From positions 2,604,001 to 2,668,000 of the forward strand of contig NZ_CP018839.1 of the NCBI RefSeq assembly GCF_001922305.1: a DNA stretch of 64,000 bases. The letters are read 5' to 3'. The stretch comes from Thauera chlorobenzoica. Lineage in GTDB: Bacteria; Pseudomonadota; Gammaproteobacteria; Burkholderiales; Rhodocyclaceae. A program made the position numbers and the translations under genes. Under the pieces are notes generated by a model, which saw only the letters and a list, made by a program, of their open reading frames with translations, searched no databases and was not told where the DNA came from. Below, one piece after another: positions 1 to 9,178 of the stretch (position 1 is the first letter of the stretch; each line of letters opens with the position of its first letter).

Positions 1-2
1 GT

Positions 3-872
3 TGCGGTTTCGTGGCCATCGTCGGCCGTCCCAACGTCGGCAAGTCGACGCTGCTCAACCGCCTCGTCGGGCAGAAGATCAGCATCGTCTCCAGCAAGGC
101 GCAAACCACGCGCCACCGCGTCACCGGCATCTTCACCGAAGAGCGGGTGCAGTTCGTGTTCGTCGACACCCCGGGCTTCCAGACCCATCATCGCAACGCC
201 CTCAACCGTTCGATGAACCGCACCGTCTCTCAGGTCCTGGCCGACGTCGATCTGGTGTTCTTCGTCATCGAGGCCGGTCGCTTCACCGACGACGACCGCA
301 AGGTGCTGACGGTGATCCCCGCGTCGTCCAAGGTGATCCTGGTGATCAACAAGGTTGATCAGTTGAAGGACAAGGCCCGCCTGCTGCCTTTCATCGACGA
401 GGTACGCCAGCAGCGTGAATTCACCGAGATCGTGCCCTTGTCGGCGGAGAAGGGGAGCAACGTCGCCGCCTTGGTCAGGGCGGCCACCCCGCTGCTGCCG
501 GTCGGCGTGCCGATGTTCGAGGAAGACGAGGTCACCGACCGCAGCGAGCGCTTCCTCGCCTCCGAATTCCTGCGCGAGAAGCTGTTCCGCCTGCTCGGCG
601 ACGAGCTACCCTATGGCATCGCGGTCGAGATCGAGAAGTTCGAAGTCGAAGGCAGGCTGCGCCGCATCCACGCCGCGGTGATCGTCGACAAGCCCGGGCA
701 CAAGGCGATGGTGATCGGCAAGGGCGGCGAAAAGCTCAAGCGCATTTCCTCCGAGGCCCGGGTCGAGCTCGAGAAGCTGTTCGACGGCAAGGTCTTTCTC
801 GAAGTCTGGGTCAAGGTCAAGAGCGGCTGGGCCGACGACGAGCGCGCGCTGAAGAGCCTGGGCTACGAATAA
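3..872 (+). CDS. era: GTPase Era (5' end outside window)
   Basis: Era is an essential GTPase that binds 16S rRNA and assists 30S subunit maturation. The visible part opens with [16 protein letters not shown], which is the G1/P-loop, then DTPGF (G3) and NKVD (G4). The C-terminal KH domain contains [12 protein letters not shown]. The frame is open back to the first bases of the window, so the gene starts upstream. The GTG at 12 lies inside the conserved P-loop approach and is not the start. It is followed after 15 bp by recO, the usual rnc-era-recO order in betaproteobacteria. Confidence 0.97.
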   Translation, partial: CGFVAIVGRPNVGKSTLLNRLVGQKISIVSSKAQTTRHRVTGIFTEERVQFVFVDTPGFQTHHRNALNRSMNRTVSQVLADVDLVFFVIEAGRFTDDDRKVLTVIPASSKVILVINKVDQLKDKARLLPFIDEVRQQREFTEIVPLSAEKGSNVAALVRAATPLLPVGVPMFEEDEVTDRSERFLASEFLREKLFRLLGDELPYGIAVEIEKFEVEGRLRRIHAAVIVDKPGHKAMVIGKGGEKLKRISSEARVELEKLFDGKVFLEVWVKVKSGWADDERALKSLGYE

Positions 873-887
873 GCCCGGCGGTGCACG

Positions 888-1640
888 ATGGCCGGCCCGA
901 GACAGCGCATCGAGCAGCAGCCCGCCTGGGTGCTGCACACCTTGCCGTGGCGCGAGACCAGCCTGATCGTCGACCTCTTCGCGCGCGACCATGGCCGGGT
1001 CGCGCTGGTGGCGAAAGGTGCGCGCCGGCCGCATTCGCAGCTGCGCGGCGTGCTGATGGCCTTCCAGCCGCTGCTCATCGACTGGTCGGGCGGAGGTGAA
1101 GTGAAGACCCTGGCGCGCGCCGAATGGCTCGGCGGCCAGCCCCTGCTCACCGGGCGGGCGCTGCTCTGCGGCTACTACCTCAATGAACTGCTGCTGCGCC
1201 TGACTGCGCGTGAGGATGCCCATCCGCGCCTCTTCGCCGCCTATGCCGACGCGGTGGGCGCGCTGGGCCGCGGCGAGGCCGAGTCGCCGATCCTGCGTCG
1301 CTTCGAGCTGGCCCTGCTGCAGGATCTGGGCTACGAGGTCGGCCTCGCCACCGATGCCGCGACCGGCTCCGGACTGCAGCCCGATGCGCGCTACCTTTAT
1401 ATAATCGAGCGTGGTCCGGTGCGGCTGGAGATCCTCGAACAAGAGCAGGACGGGGTCGCCGCACTCGGCGAGCAGCCGCTTTTGTCTGGACAGACCCTGC
1501 TCGACATGGCGGCCGACGACTTTACCCGCGCGGAGACGCTGCTGCAGTCCAAGCAGCTGCTGCGCGTGCTGATCAACCACATCCTGGGCGGCCAGCCGCT
1601 GCAGTCGCGCCGGGTGCTGAAGGAACTGCAGGAGCTCTGA
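888..1640 (+). CDS. recO: DNA repair protein RecO
   Basis: RecO is the recombination mediator that helps load RecA on SSB-coated gaps in the RecFOR pathway. The 250-residue product has the N-terminal OB-fold pattern ([19 protein letters not shown], then [13 protein letters not shown]) and a helical C-terminal part. I see no CxxC zinc motif, as is common in proteobacterial RecO. The ATG at 888 lies 15 bp after era, and the stop codon overlaps the pdxJ start (TGATG), which indicates translational coupling in one operon. Confidence 0.93.
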   Translation: MAGPRQRIEQQPAWVLHTLPWRETSLIVDLFARDHGRVALVAKGARRPHSQLRGVLMAFQPLLIDWSGGGEVKTLARAEWLGGQPLLTGRALLCGYYLNELLLRLTAREDAHPRLFAAYADAVGALGRGEAESPILRRFELALLQDLGYEVGLATDAATGSGLQPDARYLYIIERGPVRLEILEQEQDGVAALGEQPLLSGQTLLDMAADDFTRAETLLQSKQLLRVLINHILGGQPLQSRRVLKELQEL

Positions 1641-2395
1641 TGATCGAACTCGGCGTCAATATCGACCACGTCGCCACCCTGCGCCAGGCGCGCCGCACCT
1701 GGGAGCCCGACCCGGTGTGGGCCGCGGTGCAGGCCCACCTCGGCGGCGCCGACGGCATCACCATCCACCTGCGCGAAGACCGCCGCCACATCCATGACGA
1801 GGACGTGCGCCGCCTGGCCGAGCTCACCCAGGTCAAGCTCAACCTCGAGATGGCCGCCACCGACGAGATGGTCGCCATCGCCTGCCGCACCAAGCCGCAG
1901 ATGGCGATGCTGGTGCCCGAAGGCCGCCACGAAGTCACCACCGAAGGCGGGCTCGACGTGCTCGCCCAGGAGCCGCGCCTGAAGGACGTGATCGCCCGCC
2001 TGGCCGACGCCGGCATCGTCACCAGCGTCTTCATCGACGCCGAGATCCCGCAGATCGAGGCCGCCGCCCGCGTCGGCGCGCGTGTCTGCGAGATCCACAC
2101 CGGCCCCTACGCCCACGCCTTCCACGCCGCCGGTCGCGACGCCGAGGCGCCGGCGGTGGTCACCGAGCTCACCAAGGTGCAGGCCGCGGGCGAGGCGGTG
2201 CGCGCGCTCGGCATGCGCTTCAACGCCGGCCATGCGCTTAACTACTACAACGTGCAGCCGATCGCGCGCCTGCCCGGCGTGCGCGAACTGCACATCGGCC
2301 ACGCCATCGTCAGCCGCGCAGTCTTCGTCGGCCTGCGCGAGGCGGTGGCCGAAATGAAACGCCTGATGCGCGAAGGCGCGGCACGCAGCCGCTGA
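1640..2395 (+). CDS. pdxJ: pyridoxine 5'-phosphate synthase PdxJ
   Basis: PdxJ condenses 1-deoxy-D-xylulose 5-phosphate with 3-amino-2-oxopropyl phosphate to give pyridoxine 5'-phosphate, the last ring-forming step of DXP-dependent vitamin B6 synthesis. The 251-residue product begins with the diagnostic [17 protein letters not shown] and keeps the TIM-barrel motifs [13 protein letters not shown], the EIHTGPYA segment and the [10 protein letters not shown] phosphate-binding region. The start overlaps the recO stop by one base. acpS follows after 28 bp. Confidence 0.97.
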   Translation: MIELGVNIDHVATLRQARRTWEPDPVWAAVQAHLGGADGITIHLREDRRHIHDEDVRRLAELTQVKLNLEMAATDEMVAIACRTKPQMAMLVPEGRHEVTTEGGLDVLAQEPRLKDVIARLADAGIVTSVFIDAEIPQIEAAARVGARVCEIHTGPYAHAFHAAGRDAEAPAVVTELTKVQAAGEAVRALGMRFNAGHALNYYNVQPIARLPGVRELHIGHAIVSRAVFVGLREAVAEMKRLMREGAARSR

Positions 2396-2423
2396 GCCTG
2401 GGCGCGCGGGCGGGAGAAAGGTC

Positions 2424-2804
2424 ATGATCCACGGCATCGGTACCGACATCGTCCGCATCGAGCGCGTGCGCCAGGCGCTCGAGCGCCACGGCGAGCGCTT
2501 CGCCCTGCGCATCCTCGCCAACACTGAAGTCGACGCCTGGCGCGCACATCGCGACCCCGCGCGCTTCCTTGCCAAGCGCTTCGCCGCCAAGGAGGCCTTC
2601 GGCAAGGCCCTCGGCACCGGCGTCGCCGTGCCCGCGACACTGCACGCGGTGGTGGTCGGCCACGACAGTCGCGGCAAGCCGGACTTCCACTACGATGAGC
2701 GGCTCGCCAAGCATATGGCCTTGCACCGCCTGCGCGCGCACCTCAGCCTCTCCGACGAGGACGAGCACGTCGTCGCCTTCGCCATTATCGAGAACCTCGC
2801 ATGA
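2424..2804 (+). CDS. acpS: holo-[acyl-carrier-protein] synthase AcpS
   Basis: AcpS transfers the 4'-phosphopantetheine group of CoA to apo-ACP and so activates fatty acid synthesis. The 126-residue size is typical. The two Mg/CoA-binding motifs of the family are visible: GIGTDIVRIERV at the N-terminus and RFAAKEAFGKALG near residue 50. A purine-rich sequence (GGGAGAAAGG) precedes the ATG. The stop overlaps the nagZ start as ATGA. Confidence 0.95.
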   Translation: MIHGIGTDIVRIERVRQALERHGERFALRILANTEVDAWRAHRDPARFLAKRFAAKEAFGKALGTGVAVPATLHAVVVGHDSRGKPDFHYDERLAKHMALHRLRAHLSLSDEDEHVVAFAIIENLA

Positions 2805-3946
2805 AAGTCCGCCGCCGACTCGCACGCGGCCCGGTCATGATCGACGTCGCCGCCACCGCCCTCACCGACGAGGAGCGCGCGCGCCTGCGCGACCCGCGGG
2901 TCGGCGGGGTGATCCTGTTCGCGCGCAACTTCACCGGCTCCGCGCAGCTTGCCGCGCTCACCGCCGAGATCCGCGCGCTGCGCGAGCCCGCCCTGATCAT
3001 CGCCGTAGACCACGAAGGGGGCCGGGTGCAGCGCTTTCGCGACGACGGCTTCACCCGCCTGCCGGCGATGCGCAGCCTCGGCGCGCTGTGGGCGCAGGAC
3101 TCGCGCGCCGCGCTCGATGCGGCGCGCGCCACCGGCTTCGTGCTCGCCGCCGAGTTGCGCGCCCATGGCGTGGATCTGAGCTTCGCCCCGGTGCTCGATC
3201 TCGACTACGGCGTCTGCGGCGCGATCGGCAACCGCGCCTTCCACCGCGACCCGCAGGTGGTCGCCGCGCTCGCCCAGGCGCTGGTCGCCGGCATGGCGGA
3301 GGCGGGCATGGGCGCGGTCGGCAAGCACTTCCCCGGCCACGGCTGCGTCGAAGCCGACTCGCACCACGACGTGCCGGTGGATACGCGTGATTTCGACACC
3401 CTGTGGACGGAAGACATCGCCCCTTACCGCCACCACCTCGGCCGCCAGCTCGCCGGCGTGATGCCCGCCCACGTGATCTACCCGAACGCCGACCCCGGCC
3501 CCGAACCGCAACCGGCCGGTTTCTCGCCGTTCTGGTTGAAGGACGTGCTGCGCGGCCGCCTCGGTTTCCAGGGCGTGATCTTCAGTGACGACCTCAACAT
3601 GGAAGGCGCCCGTGTCGCCGGCGACATTGTCGGCCGCGCGCAAGCAGCCTGGGCCGCCGGCTGCGACATGCTGCTGGTGTGCAACCGCCCCGACCTCGCC
3701 GCCGAGCTGCTCGAGCGCTGGGCGCCGGAGCCCGATGCGGACAATCTCGCCCGCCTCGCCGCGATCGTCCCGACCACCCCGCAACCCGACTGGCTCGCCG
3801 ACCCCTTCGCCCTCGAACTGCACGCCGCCTACGTCCAGGCGCGCGAGCGCGTCGCCGCCATCCCCGACGACACGGGCGCCGCGCCCGCGATGACCGCCGC
3901 CACGATCGGTGAGCAATGCACAGAAGTCCTGAGCAAGCACGGATAA
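2801..3946 (+). CDS. nagZ: beta-N-acetylhexosaminidase NagZ (GH3)
   Basis: NagZ is the cytoplasmic glycoside hydrolase family 3 enzyme that removes N-acetylglucosamine from anhydromuropeptides during cell wall recycling; in many Gram-negatives its products control AmpC induction. The 381-residue product contains the family signature KHFPGHGCVEADSHHDVPV, with the catalytic His loop, and the nucleophile aspartate in IFSDDLNMEGA. The ATG at 2801 overlaps the acpS stop. It closes the era-recO-pdxJ-acpS-nagZ operon; the 274 bp after it holds no convincing gene. Confidence 0.95.
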   Translation: MKVRRRLARGPVMIDVAATALTDEERARLRDPRVGGVILFARNFTGSAQLAALTAEIRALREPALIIAVDHEGGRVQRFRDDGFTRLPAMRSLGALWAQDSRAALDAARATGFVLAAELRAHGVDLSFAPVLDLDYGVCGAIGNRAFHRDPQVVAALAQALVAGMAEAGMGAVGKHFPGHGCVEADSHHDVPVDTRDFDTLWTEDIAPYRHHLGRQLAGVMPAHVIYPNADPGPEPQPAGFSPFWLKDVLRGRLGFQGVIFSDDLNMEGARVAGDIVGRAQAAWAAGCDMLLVCNRPDLAAELLERWAPEPDADNLARLAAIVPTTPQPDWLADPFALELHAAYVQARERVAAIPDDTGAAPAMTAATIGEQCTEVLSKHG

Positions 3947-4220
3947 TCACGAACCGAACAGAACTTTCCCCGGCAACGATTCCCGGACCCATGGCATCGA
4001 TTCCCGACCAGCCGTCGAGTACCGACCGCGCTGGAGTGGATGCGGGGCGTTCCTGGAATGGGCGAGGACTGTCTGAGCGAGCAGCGCGAGCGAGTTCCGC
4101 AGCCCATGGAAGGAATGCCTCGTGTCCGCTCCAGGCAGGAGAGGGTGTTAACCCGCCGTAACGTGTCCGGCGCGCTCGTCAAACAACGCGAGGCGCCACA
4201 AGCAGCCAACGAGCAAGCGC

Positions 4221-6041
4221 ATGTCCGACCCGAAGAATGAGCACGCCGCCTTCGATCCCAAGCCCTTCCTGCGCACCCTCACCGAGGAGCCCGGTGTCTA
4301 TCGCATGATCGGCGCCGAGGACAAGGTGCTCTACGTCGGCAAGGCGAAGAACCTCAAGCGTCGCGTCTCGAGCTACTTCCAGAAGACGCTCTCCAGCCCG
4401 CGCATCGCCATGATGGTGGCGCAGATCGTGCGCGTCGACGTCACCGCCACGCGCTCCGAGGCCGAGGCCCTGATCCTCGAGAACAACCTCATCAAGAGCC
4501 TCGCGCCGCGCTACAACATCCTCTTCCGCGACGACAAGACCTACCCCTACATCGAACTCTCCGCCGACGACTTCCCGCGTCTCGCCTACCACCGCGGCGC
4601 CTTCGCCAAGGGCGCGCGCTACTTCGGCCCCTTTCCCAACGCCTACGCGGTGCGCGAGAGCATCCACCTGCTGCAGAAGACCTTCCAGCTGCGCACCTGC
4701 GAGGACAGCGTCTTCGCCAACCGCTCGCGCCCCTGCCTGCTGCACCAGATCAAGCGCTGCACCGCGCCCTGCGTCGGCCTCATCGGCACCGACGACTACG
4801 CCGCCGACGTCCGCCTCGCCACCCGCTTCCTCGACGGCCAGGCCAACGAAGTCATCGACGACCTCACCGCGCGCATGAACGCCGCCGCCGAGCGCCTCGC
4901 CTTCGAGGAAGCCGCCGCCTGCCGCGACCAGGTGCGCGTGCTGCAGGCCGTGCTCCACCGCCAGTTCGTCGACAGCCGCAAGGACGAGGACGTCGACATC
5001 CTCGCCGCGGTCGAGGCCGACGGCCTCACCTGCGTCAACATCGCCATGGTCCGTGGCGGCCGCCACCTCGGCGACCGCCCGCAGTTCCCCAGCGGCGCCG
5101 CGGTGTCGGGCGCGCCCGACAGCCTGCTCGCCTTCGTCGAGCAGCACTACGGCCAGCACCCGATCCCGGCCCGCATCCTGGTCAACCTGGCCGCCGAGGC
5201 GGTGAAGGAATCCCTGGCCGAGATCACCGACCGTCCGCCGGGCGTGGTGGCGCCGCGCTTCGCCGCCGAGAAGGCGTGGATGGAGATGGCGGAAAAGAAC
5301 GCGCGGCTGGCGATCCAGGCGCGCGCGCGCGACACCGGCCGCATCGAACAGCGCCTCGAGGCCCTGCGCGAGGCCCTCGGCCTGGACGAGGCGCCGCAGC
5401 GCATCGAGTGCTTCGACATCAGCCACACCCTGGGCGAAGCCACCGTGGCCTCCTGCGTCGTCTGCGAAGCCGGGGCGATGAAGCGCGCCGAATACCGCCG
5501 CTACAACATCGCCGGCATCACCCCGGGCGACGACTTCGCCGCGATGCGTCAGGCGCTGGAGCGGCGTTACGGCAAGGTCGCCGCGGGCGAGGGCCTGTGC
5601 CCCGACCTGATCCTGATCGACGGCGGCAAGGGCCAGGTCAGCGCCGCGCGCGAAATCCTCGCCGAGGTCGGGCTCGAGGCGGTGGCGATGGTCGGCGTGG
5701 CGAAAGGCGAAGGGCGCAAGGCCGGGCTGGAGACGCTGATCTTCCCCGACGGCCGCGAGGGCCTGGCGCTCGGCGGTGAGTCGGCGGCGCTGCACCTGAT
5801 CGTCGAGATCCGCGACGAGGCCCACCGCTTCGCCATCACCGGCCACCGCGCCCGCCGCGGCAAGGCAAGGGTGGGCTCGAAGCTGGAGGACATTCCCGGC
5901 GTCGGCCCCGCGCGCCGGCGCAAGCTGCTCGCCGCCTTCGGCGGCCTGGACGGCGTGCGCGAGGCGACCGTCGAGGACCTGTGCCGCGTCGACGGCGTGA
6001 GCCGCAAGCTCGCCGAGCAGATCCACACCGCGCTGCGTTGA
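4221..6041 (+). CDS. uvrC: excinuclease ABC subunit UvrC
   Basis: UvrC makes both incisions in nucleotide excision repair after UvrAB marks a lesion. All domains are present in order: the N-terminal GIY-YIG nuclease (GVYRMIGAEDKVLYVGKAKN), the cysteine region around residue 160, the UVR helix pair that contacts UvrB (about residues 205-240), the RNase H-like endonuclease (CFDISHTLGEATVASCVV), and two helix-hairpin-helix motifs at the C-terminus (IPGVGPARRRKLL and VDGVSRKLAEQI). The 606-residue length is normal. In many proteobacteria uvrC lies next to pgsA; here the two are 10.6 kb apart. Confidence 0.97.
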   Translation: MSDPKNEHAAFDPKPFLRTLTEEPGVYRMIGAEDKVLYVGKAKNLKRRVSSYFQKTLSSPRIAMMVAQIVRVDVTATRSEAEALILENNLIKSLAPRYNILFRDDKTYPYIELSADDFPRLAYHRGAFAKGARYFGPFPNAYAVRESIHLLQKTFQLRTCEDSVFANRSRPCLLHQIKRCTAPCVGLIGTDDYAADVRLATRFLDGQANEVIDDLTARMNAAAERLAFEEAAACRDQVRVLQAVLHRQFVDSRKDEDVDILAAVEADGLTCVNIAMVRGGRHLGDRPQFPSGAAVSGAPDSLLAFVEQHYGQHPIPARILVNLAAEAVKESLAEITDRPPGVVAPRFAAEKAWMEMAEKNARLAIQARARDTGRIEQRLEALREALGLDEAPQRIECFDISHTLGEATVASCVVCEAGAMKRAEYRRYNIAGITPGDDFAAMRQALERRYGKVAAGEGLCPDLILIDGGKGQVSAAREILAEVGLEAVAMVGVAKGEGRKAGLETLIFPDGREGLALGGESAALHLIVEIRDEAHRFAITGHRARRGKARVGSKLEDIPGVGPARRRKLLAAFGGLDGVREATVEDLCRVDGVSRKLAEQIHTALR

Positions 6042-6142
6042 ATCACCGCAGGTGCTGGTCGGCGGGCTGTCGCGCCGCGGTGACGTGGTCGTCTGCGGGC
6101 GGGGGCGCTGATCCCGTTCGACTTGCCTCTATACTCGCCCCC

Positions 6143-7309
6143 ATGCGCCTGCCCGTCATACCGACCATCGTTTTTGCCCAGCTCTTCGGCGGGTCGCTGT
6201 GGTTTTCGGCCAACGGCGTGGGCGAGGCGCTGATGCGCGTGTGGAGCATCGGGCCGGCCGAGATCGGGCAGCTGACCAACGCCGTGCAGCTGGGCTTCAT
6301 CCTCGGCACCCTGGGGTTTGCGCTGACCGGGCTCGCCGACCGCTTCGCCGCCAGCCGCATCTTCGCCGTCTGCGCGGTGATCGGCGCCGCGGCCAATGCG
6401 GCCTTCGCCTTCCTCGCCGACGGGATGGCCAGCGCGCTGGTGCTGCGCTTCGTGGTGGGGCTGAGTCTCGCGGGCGTGTACCCGCTGGGAATGAAGCTGG
6501 TGGTGAGCTGGGTGCCCGAGCGCGCCGGTCATGCCCTGGCGCTGCTGGTGGGCATGCTCACGCTGGGCACGGCGCTACCGCACGGCCTGAAGCTCGCCGG
6601 CGGCGCGGCGTGGCAGGCGGTGCTGCTGGGGTCGTCGGTGCTGGCGCTGCTGGCGGCGGCGATGATCCTCAGGCTCGGCGACGGGCCGCATCTGCGCCCT
6701 CGTGAGGGCGCGCCGGCCCTGCGCATGGGGGCGGTGCTGACGGCGTTCCGCATCCCGGTGTTCCGCGCCTCGGCGCTGGGCTACTTCGGCCACATGTGGG
6801 AGCTCTACGCCGTGTGGACGCTGGTGCCGCTGCTGGTGGCGGGGTCGTCGCTGGTCGCGCTCGCGCCGGTGTCCGCCCTGAGCTTCGTGATCATCGGCAT
6901 CGGCGCGCTGGGCTGCTTTGCCGGCGGCGCGATCAGCCGCCGCACCGGCAGCGCGCCGGTGGCCGCGGTGGCGCTGGCCACCTCGGGCGTGTGCTGCGCG
7001 CTGTTCCCGCTGGTGGCCGATGCGTCGCCGGCGTGGCTGCTGGCCTTTTTCCTGCTGTGGGGGCTCAGCGTGCCGGCCGACTCGCCCCAGTTCTCGGCCA
7101 TGTCCGCCCGCGCCTGCCCGCCGGAGATCGTCGGCAGCGCGCTGGCGCTGCAAAATGCCATCGGCTTCGCGCTGACCATCGTGTCGATTACCTGGGGCAC
7201 CGCGATGGTGGCGGATTGGGGGCCGAAGGTGTCGTGGCTGCTGCTGCCGGGGCCGGTGCTGGGGGTGATCGCCTTGCTGCCGCTGCTGCGTGGGCGGGCG
7301 GCCGCTTGA
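6143..7309 (+). CDS. MFS transporter
   Basis: This is a predicted 388-residue inner-membrane secondary transporter. About twelve hydrophobic segments are visible, and the protein starts directly with the first helix (MRLPVIPTIVFAQLFGGSLW). A loop between the two halves is rich in Arg and Gly (around GDGPHLRPREGAP). The open frame extends upstream to 5981, but the ATG at 6143 is preferred because the added residues are Arg-rich, not membrane-like, and overlap uvrC. The substrate cannot be told from the sequence. Confidence 0.85.
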   Translation: MRLPVIPTIVFAQLFGGSLWFSANGVGEALMRVWSIGPAEIGQLTNAVQLGFILGTLGFALTGLADRFAASRIFAVCAVIGAAANAAFAFLADGMASALVLRFVVGLSLAGVYPLGMKLVVSWVPERAGHALALLVGMLTLGTALPHGLKLAGGAAWQAVLLGSSVLALLAAAMILRLGDGPHLRPREGAPALRMGAVLTAFRIPVFRASALGYFGHMWELYAVWTLVPLLVAGSSLVALAPVSALSFVIIGIGALGCFAGGAISRRTGSAPVAAVALATSGVCCALFPLVADASPAWLLAFFLLWGLSVPADSPQFSAMSARACPPEIVGSALALQNAIGFALTIVSITWGTAMVADWGPKVSWLLLPGPVLGVIALLPLLRGRAAA

Positions 7310-7398
7310 GTTGGTTTGCCGCATGGCCTGTGGGCCGGCGGTGTCCATGCCATGGAGAATCATGGCCTGTCCCGCTTTTCACCGCTTTTCACACGTGA

Positions 7399-8280
7399 TC
7401 AGGCCGGTTCGGTCAGCGCCTTTCGCAGAAAGCCGGTCATCTCGGCCACCTCTGCGGCGATGTCCTGCGGGTCGCCGAAGTCGTCGTGGCTGGCGGCGAT
7501 GATGCGTAGCCGCACATGCTCGCCGCTGCGGGCAGCGTGGATGAGGCGGGCCTCGGATGCGGGCACCGTGGTGTCCTGCGCGCCATGCACCAGCAGCGTC
7601 GGGCAGCGAATCGCGGCGATGGTCGTCACCGGAGCGATGTCGTCGAAACGGTGGCCGATCACATGCTCCACGTAGCGCAGTACCAGCCAGCCCAGCGGCA
7701 GATAGGGCACGCGCTTGTGGGCCAGGAGGCGGCGCATCATCGCCACCGGGTGGGAGAAGGCGGCGAGGCTGACCACCGCCGCCACATCGTCACGACGCGA
7801 TGCCGCGAGCAGCACCGCGCCGGCGCCCACCGAATGTCCGACCAGCGCGATGCGATGCGCGTCCGCCTGCGGGCAGTGCCGCAGCCAGGCCAGGGCGTGG
7901 TCGATGTCTTCGGCGAAGCGCGGCAGCGAGGCGAAGTCGTCCTCGTCGCTGTGGCCGTGGCAGCGGGCGTCGATCAGCAGCACCGCGAGGCCGGCGGCGT
8001 GCAGCGCCGGCACCAGCGGCAGCATCATCGCGGCGTTGCCGCCCCAGCCGTGCATGACGAGCGCCACCGGCGCCGGTACGGCGCCCGCGGCGGGCACGAA
8101 CCAGGCGTACAGCCGTCGGCCGCGCGCGGTCGGGATCCGCACCGCGTCGAAGGCCAGGCCCAGATCGGCCGGGGTCCGGTCATGCGGCACCCGCTTCGGC
8201 GCCAGACCGCGCCGCACCGCGAAGCGGAAACCGAGCAAGGCCGCAAGGGTGGCGGCGAGCGTGACTGCCCAGACGGTCAT
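7399..8280 (-). CDS. alpha/beta hydrolase, membrane-anchored
   Basis: This is an alpha/beta-hydrolase fold protein of 293 residues. The N-terminus (MTVWAVTLAATLAALLGFRF) is a hydrophobic anchor. The fold motifs are HGWGGNAAM (oxyanion loop), the nucleophile elbow GHSVGAG, the acid region LLVHGAQDTTVP and a late His in ASHDDFG. The frame is open to 8466, but those extra residues are Arg/Pro-rich and lack a plausible initiation site, so the ATG at 8280 is used. Substrate is unknown; peptidase and esterase activities both occur in this family. Confidence 0.8.
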   Translation of the reverse strand: MTVWAVTLAATLAALLGFRFAVRRGLAPKRVPHDRTPADLGLAFDAVRIPTARGRRLYAWFVPAAGAVPAPVALVMHGWGGNAAMMLPLVPALHAAGLAVLLIDARCHGHSDEDDFASLPRFAEDIDHALAWLRHCPQADAHRIALVGHSVGAGAVLLAASRRDDVAAVVSLAAFSHPVAMMRRLLAHKRVPYLPLGWLVLRYVEHVIGHRFDDIAPVTTIAAIRCPTLLVHGAQDTTVPASEARLIHAARSGEHVRLRIIAASHDDFGDPQDIAAEVAEMTGFLRKALTEPA

Positions 8281-8524
8281 GCGCCGTCGCTGCCGGCCGG
8301 TTCGCTTGTGTGCGTCGGCGCAATGCGGCGAATCGCCGGCCGGAAGCGGCCGGTCTGACGGTCGGCGATCATTGGATCCGCCTGGCCGAGGCGGGTCCGG
8401 TCCAGCGCGGGTGCGTCGGGCACAGGCTGGCCGAGGCCGGCGAGGACTGCGGCGCCTGGAGCGCATTCTGCCGCGATCGGGCGGTGGCCATGGAAGGGGG
8501 CTGCGGCGGTGGGAAGAGGCCGGC

Positions 8525-8965
8525 TCAGCCGGTGAGGGCCTCCTTGACCCAGGCGTTGGCCTGCTTCGCGTCGAAGCTGCTGCCGTATTTCGCCTTCAGC
8601 GCCGCCATCACCGCACCCATCTGCTTCGGGCCGCGCTCGGCCAGGGCGGCGACGGTTGCGGCGATGAAGGCCTTCACTTCGGCTTCGCTCGCCATCGGTG
8701 GCAGGTAGGCGGTGAGGATCGCGGTCTCGGCTTCGAGCGCGGCGCGGCGATCGGCGTCCTTGATCACCGCGAGCGCTTCCTGGTTGTTCTTGAGGAACTT
8801 GCGGATCGTCTGCTGCACTTCGTCGTCGCTGCTTTCGCGGTTGGCGGCGTTCTTGCCGACCATTTCGGCTTCGGCGATCAGGGTGCTGAGCAAGGTGGTG
8901 CGGAGGCTGTCGGCGGCTTTGCGCGCGAGCAGGGAATCCTTTTTCAGTTGGGCGAGCAGGCTCAT
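8525..8965 (-). CDS. GatB/YqeY domain protein
   Basis: This 146-residue protein belongs to the YqeY family, which resembles the tail domain of the GatB amidotransferase subunit. Visible family features are MSLLAQLKKDSLLARKA at the start, the helical KFLKNNQEAL and ETAILTAYLPP segments, and the closing GAVMAALKAKYGSSFD with WVKEAL. Stand-alone YqeY often sits near rpsU or dnaG; that context is missing here. A strong AGGAGAG sequence precedes the ATG. The precise cellular role is not established. Confidence 0.9.
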   Translation of the reverse strand: MSLLAQLKKDSLLARKAADSLRTTLLSTLIAEAEMVGKNAANRESSDDEVQQTIRKFLKNNQEALAVIKDADRRAALEAETAILTAYLPPMASEAEVKAFIAATVAALAERGPKQMGAVMAALKAKYGSSFDAKQANAWVKEALTG

Positions 8966-9069
8966 GGAACTCTCCTGGGGGATAGGGTTGAAACGGTTGG
9001 AATCGGCGAGTGGAGGCGGCGCGGTGCGGCGCGCGGGCTGCGGCAGTTTAGCGCAGCGTGCGGACAGGC

Positions 9070-9113
9070 GCTCGGCGGGGGCTCGGCGGGAGCTCGGCGG
9101 GAGCTCGGCGGTG
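9070..9113. repeat. 11-bp tandem repeat, four copies
   Basis: Four consecutive copies of an 11-bp unit, GCTCGGCGGGR, the last with two changes, lie in the gap between the yqeY-like gene and the M48 protease gene. They are too short and too close to be CRISPR. No gene is seen in the gap. Confidence 0.8.
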
Positions 9114-9178
9114 CCGGGCGCCAGTTCGAACGGTGACCGGCCGGCGCTGCGGCCGGGGCGTCGTCGATTCCGGCCTGT

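Noticed and set aside
3947..4220. Open frames between nagZ and uvrC
   Set aside because: Several frames of 60-80 codons exist on both strands, but none has a ribosome site, a family pattern or consistent codon use. I see no gene here.
606..6532. Long antisense frames over the housekeeping genes
   Set aside because: High GC keeps the antisense frames open. They have no start signals and no recognisable domains, while the sense frames encode known proteins.
9070..9113. Tandem repeat as a CRISPR array
   Set aside because: Units are adjacent, only 11 bp, and there are no spacers. No cas genes are in the window.
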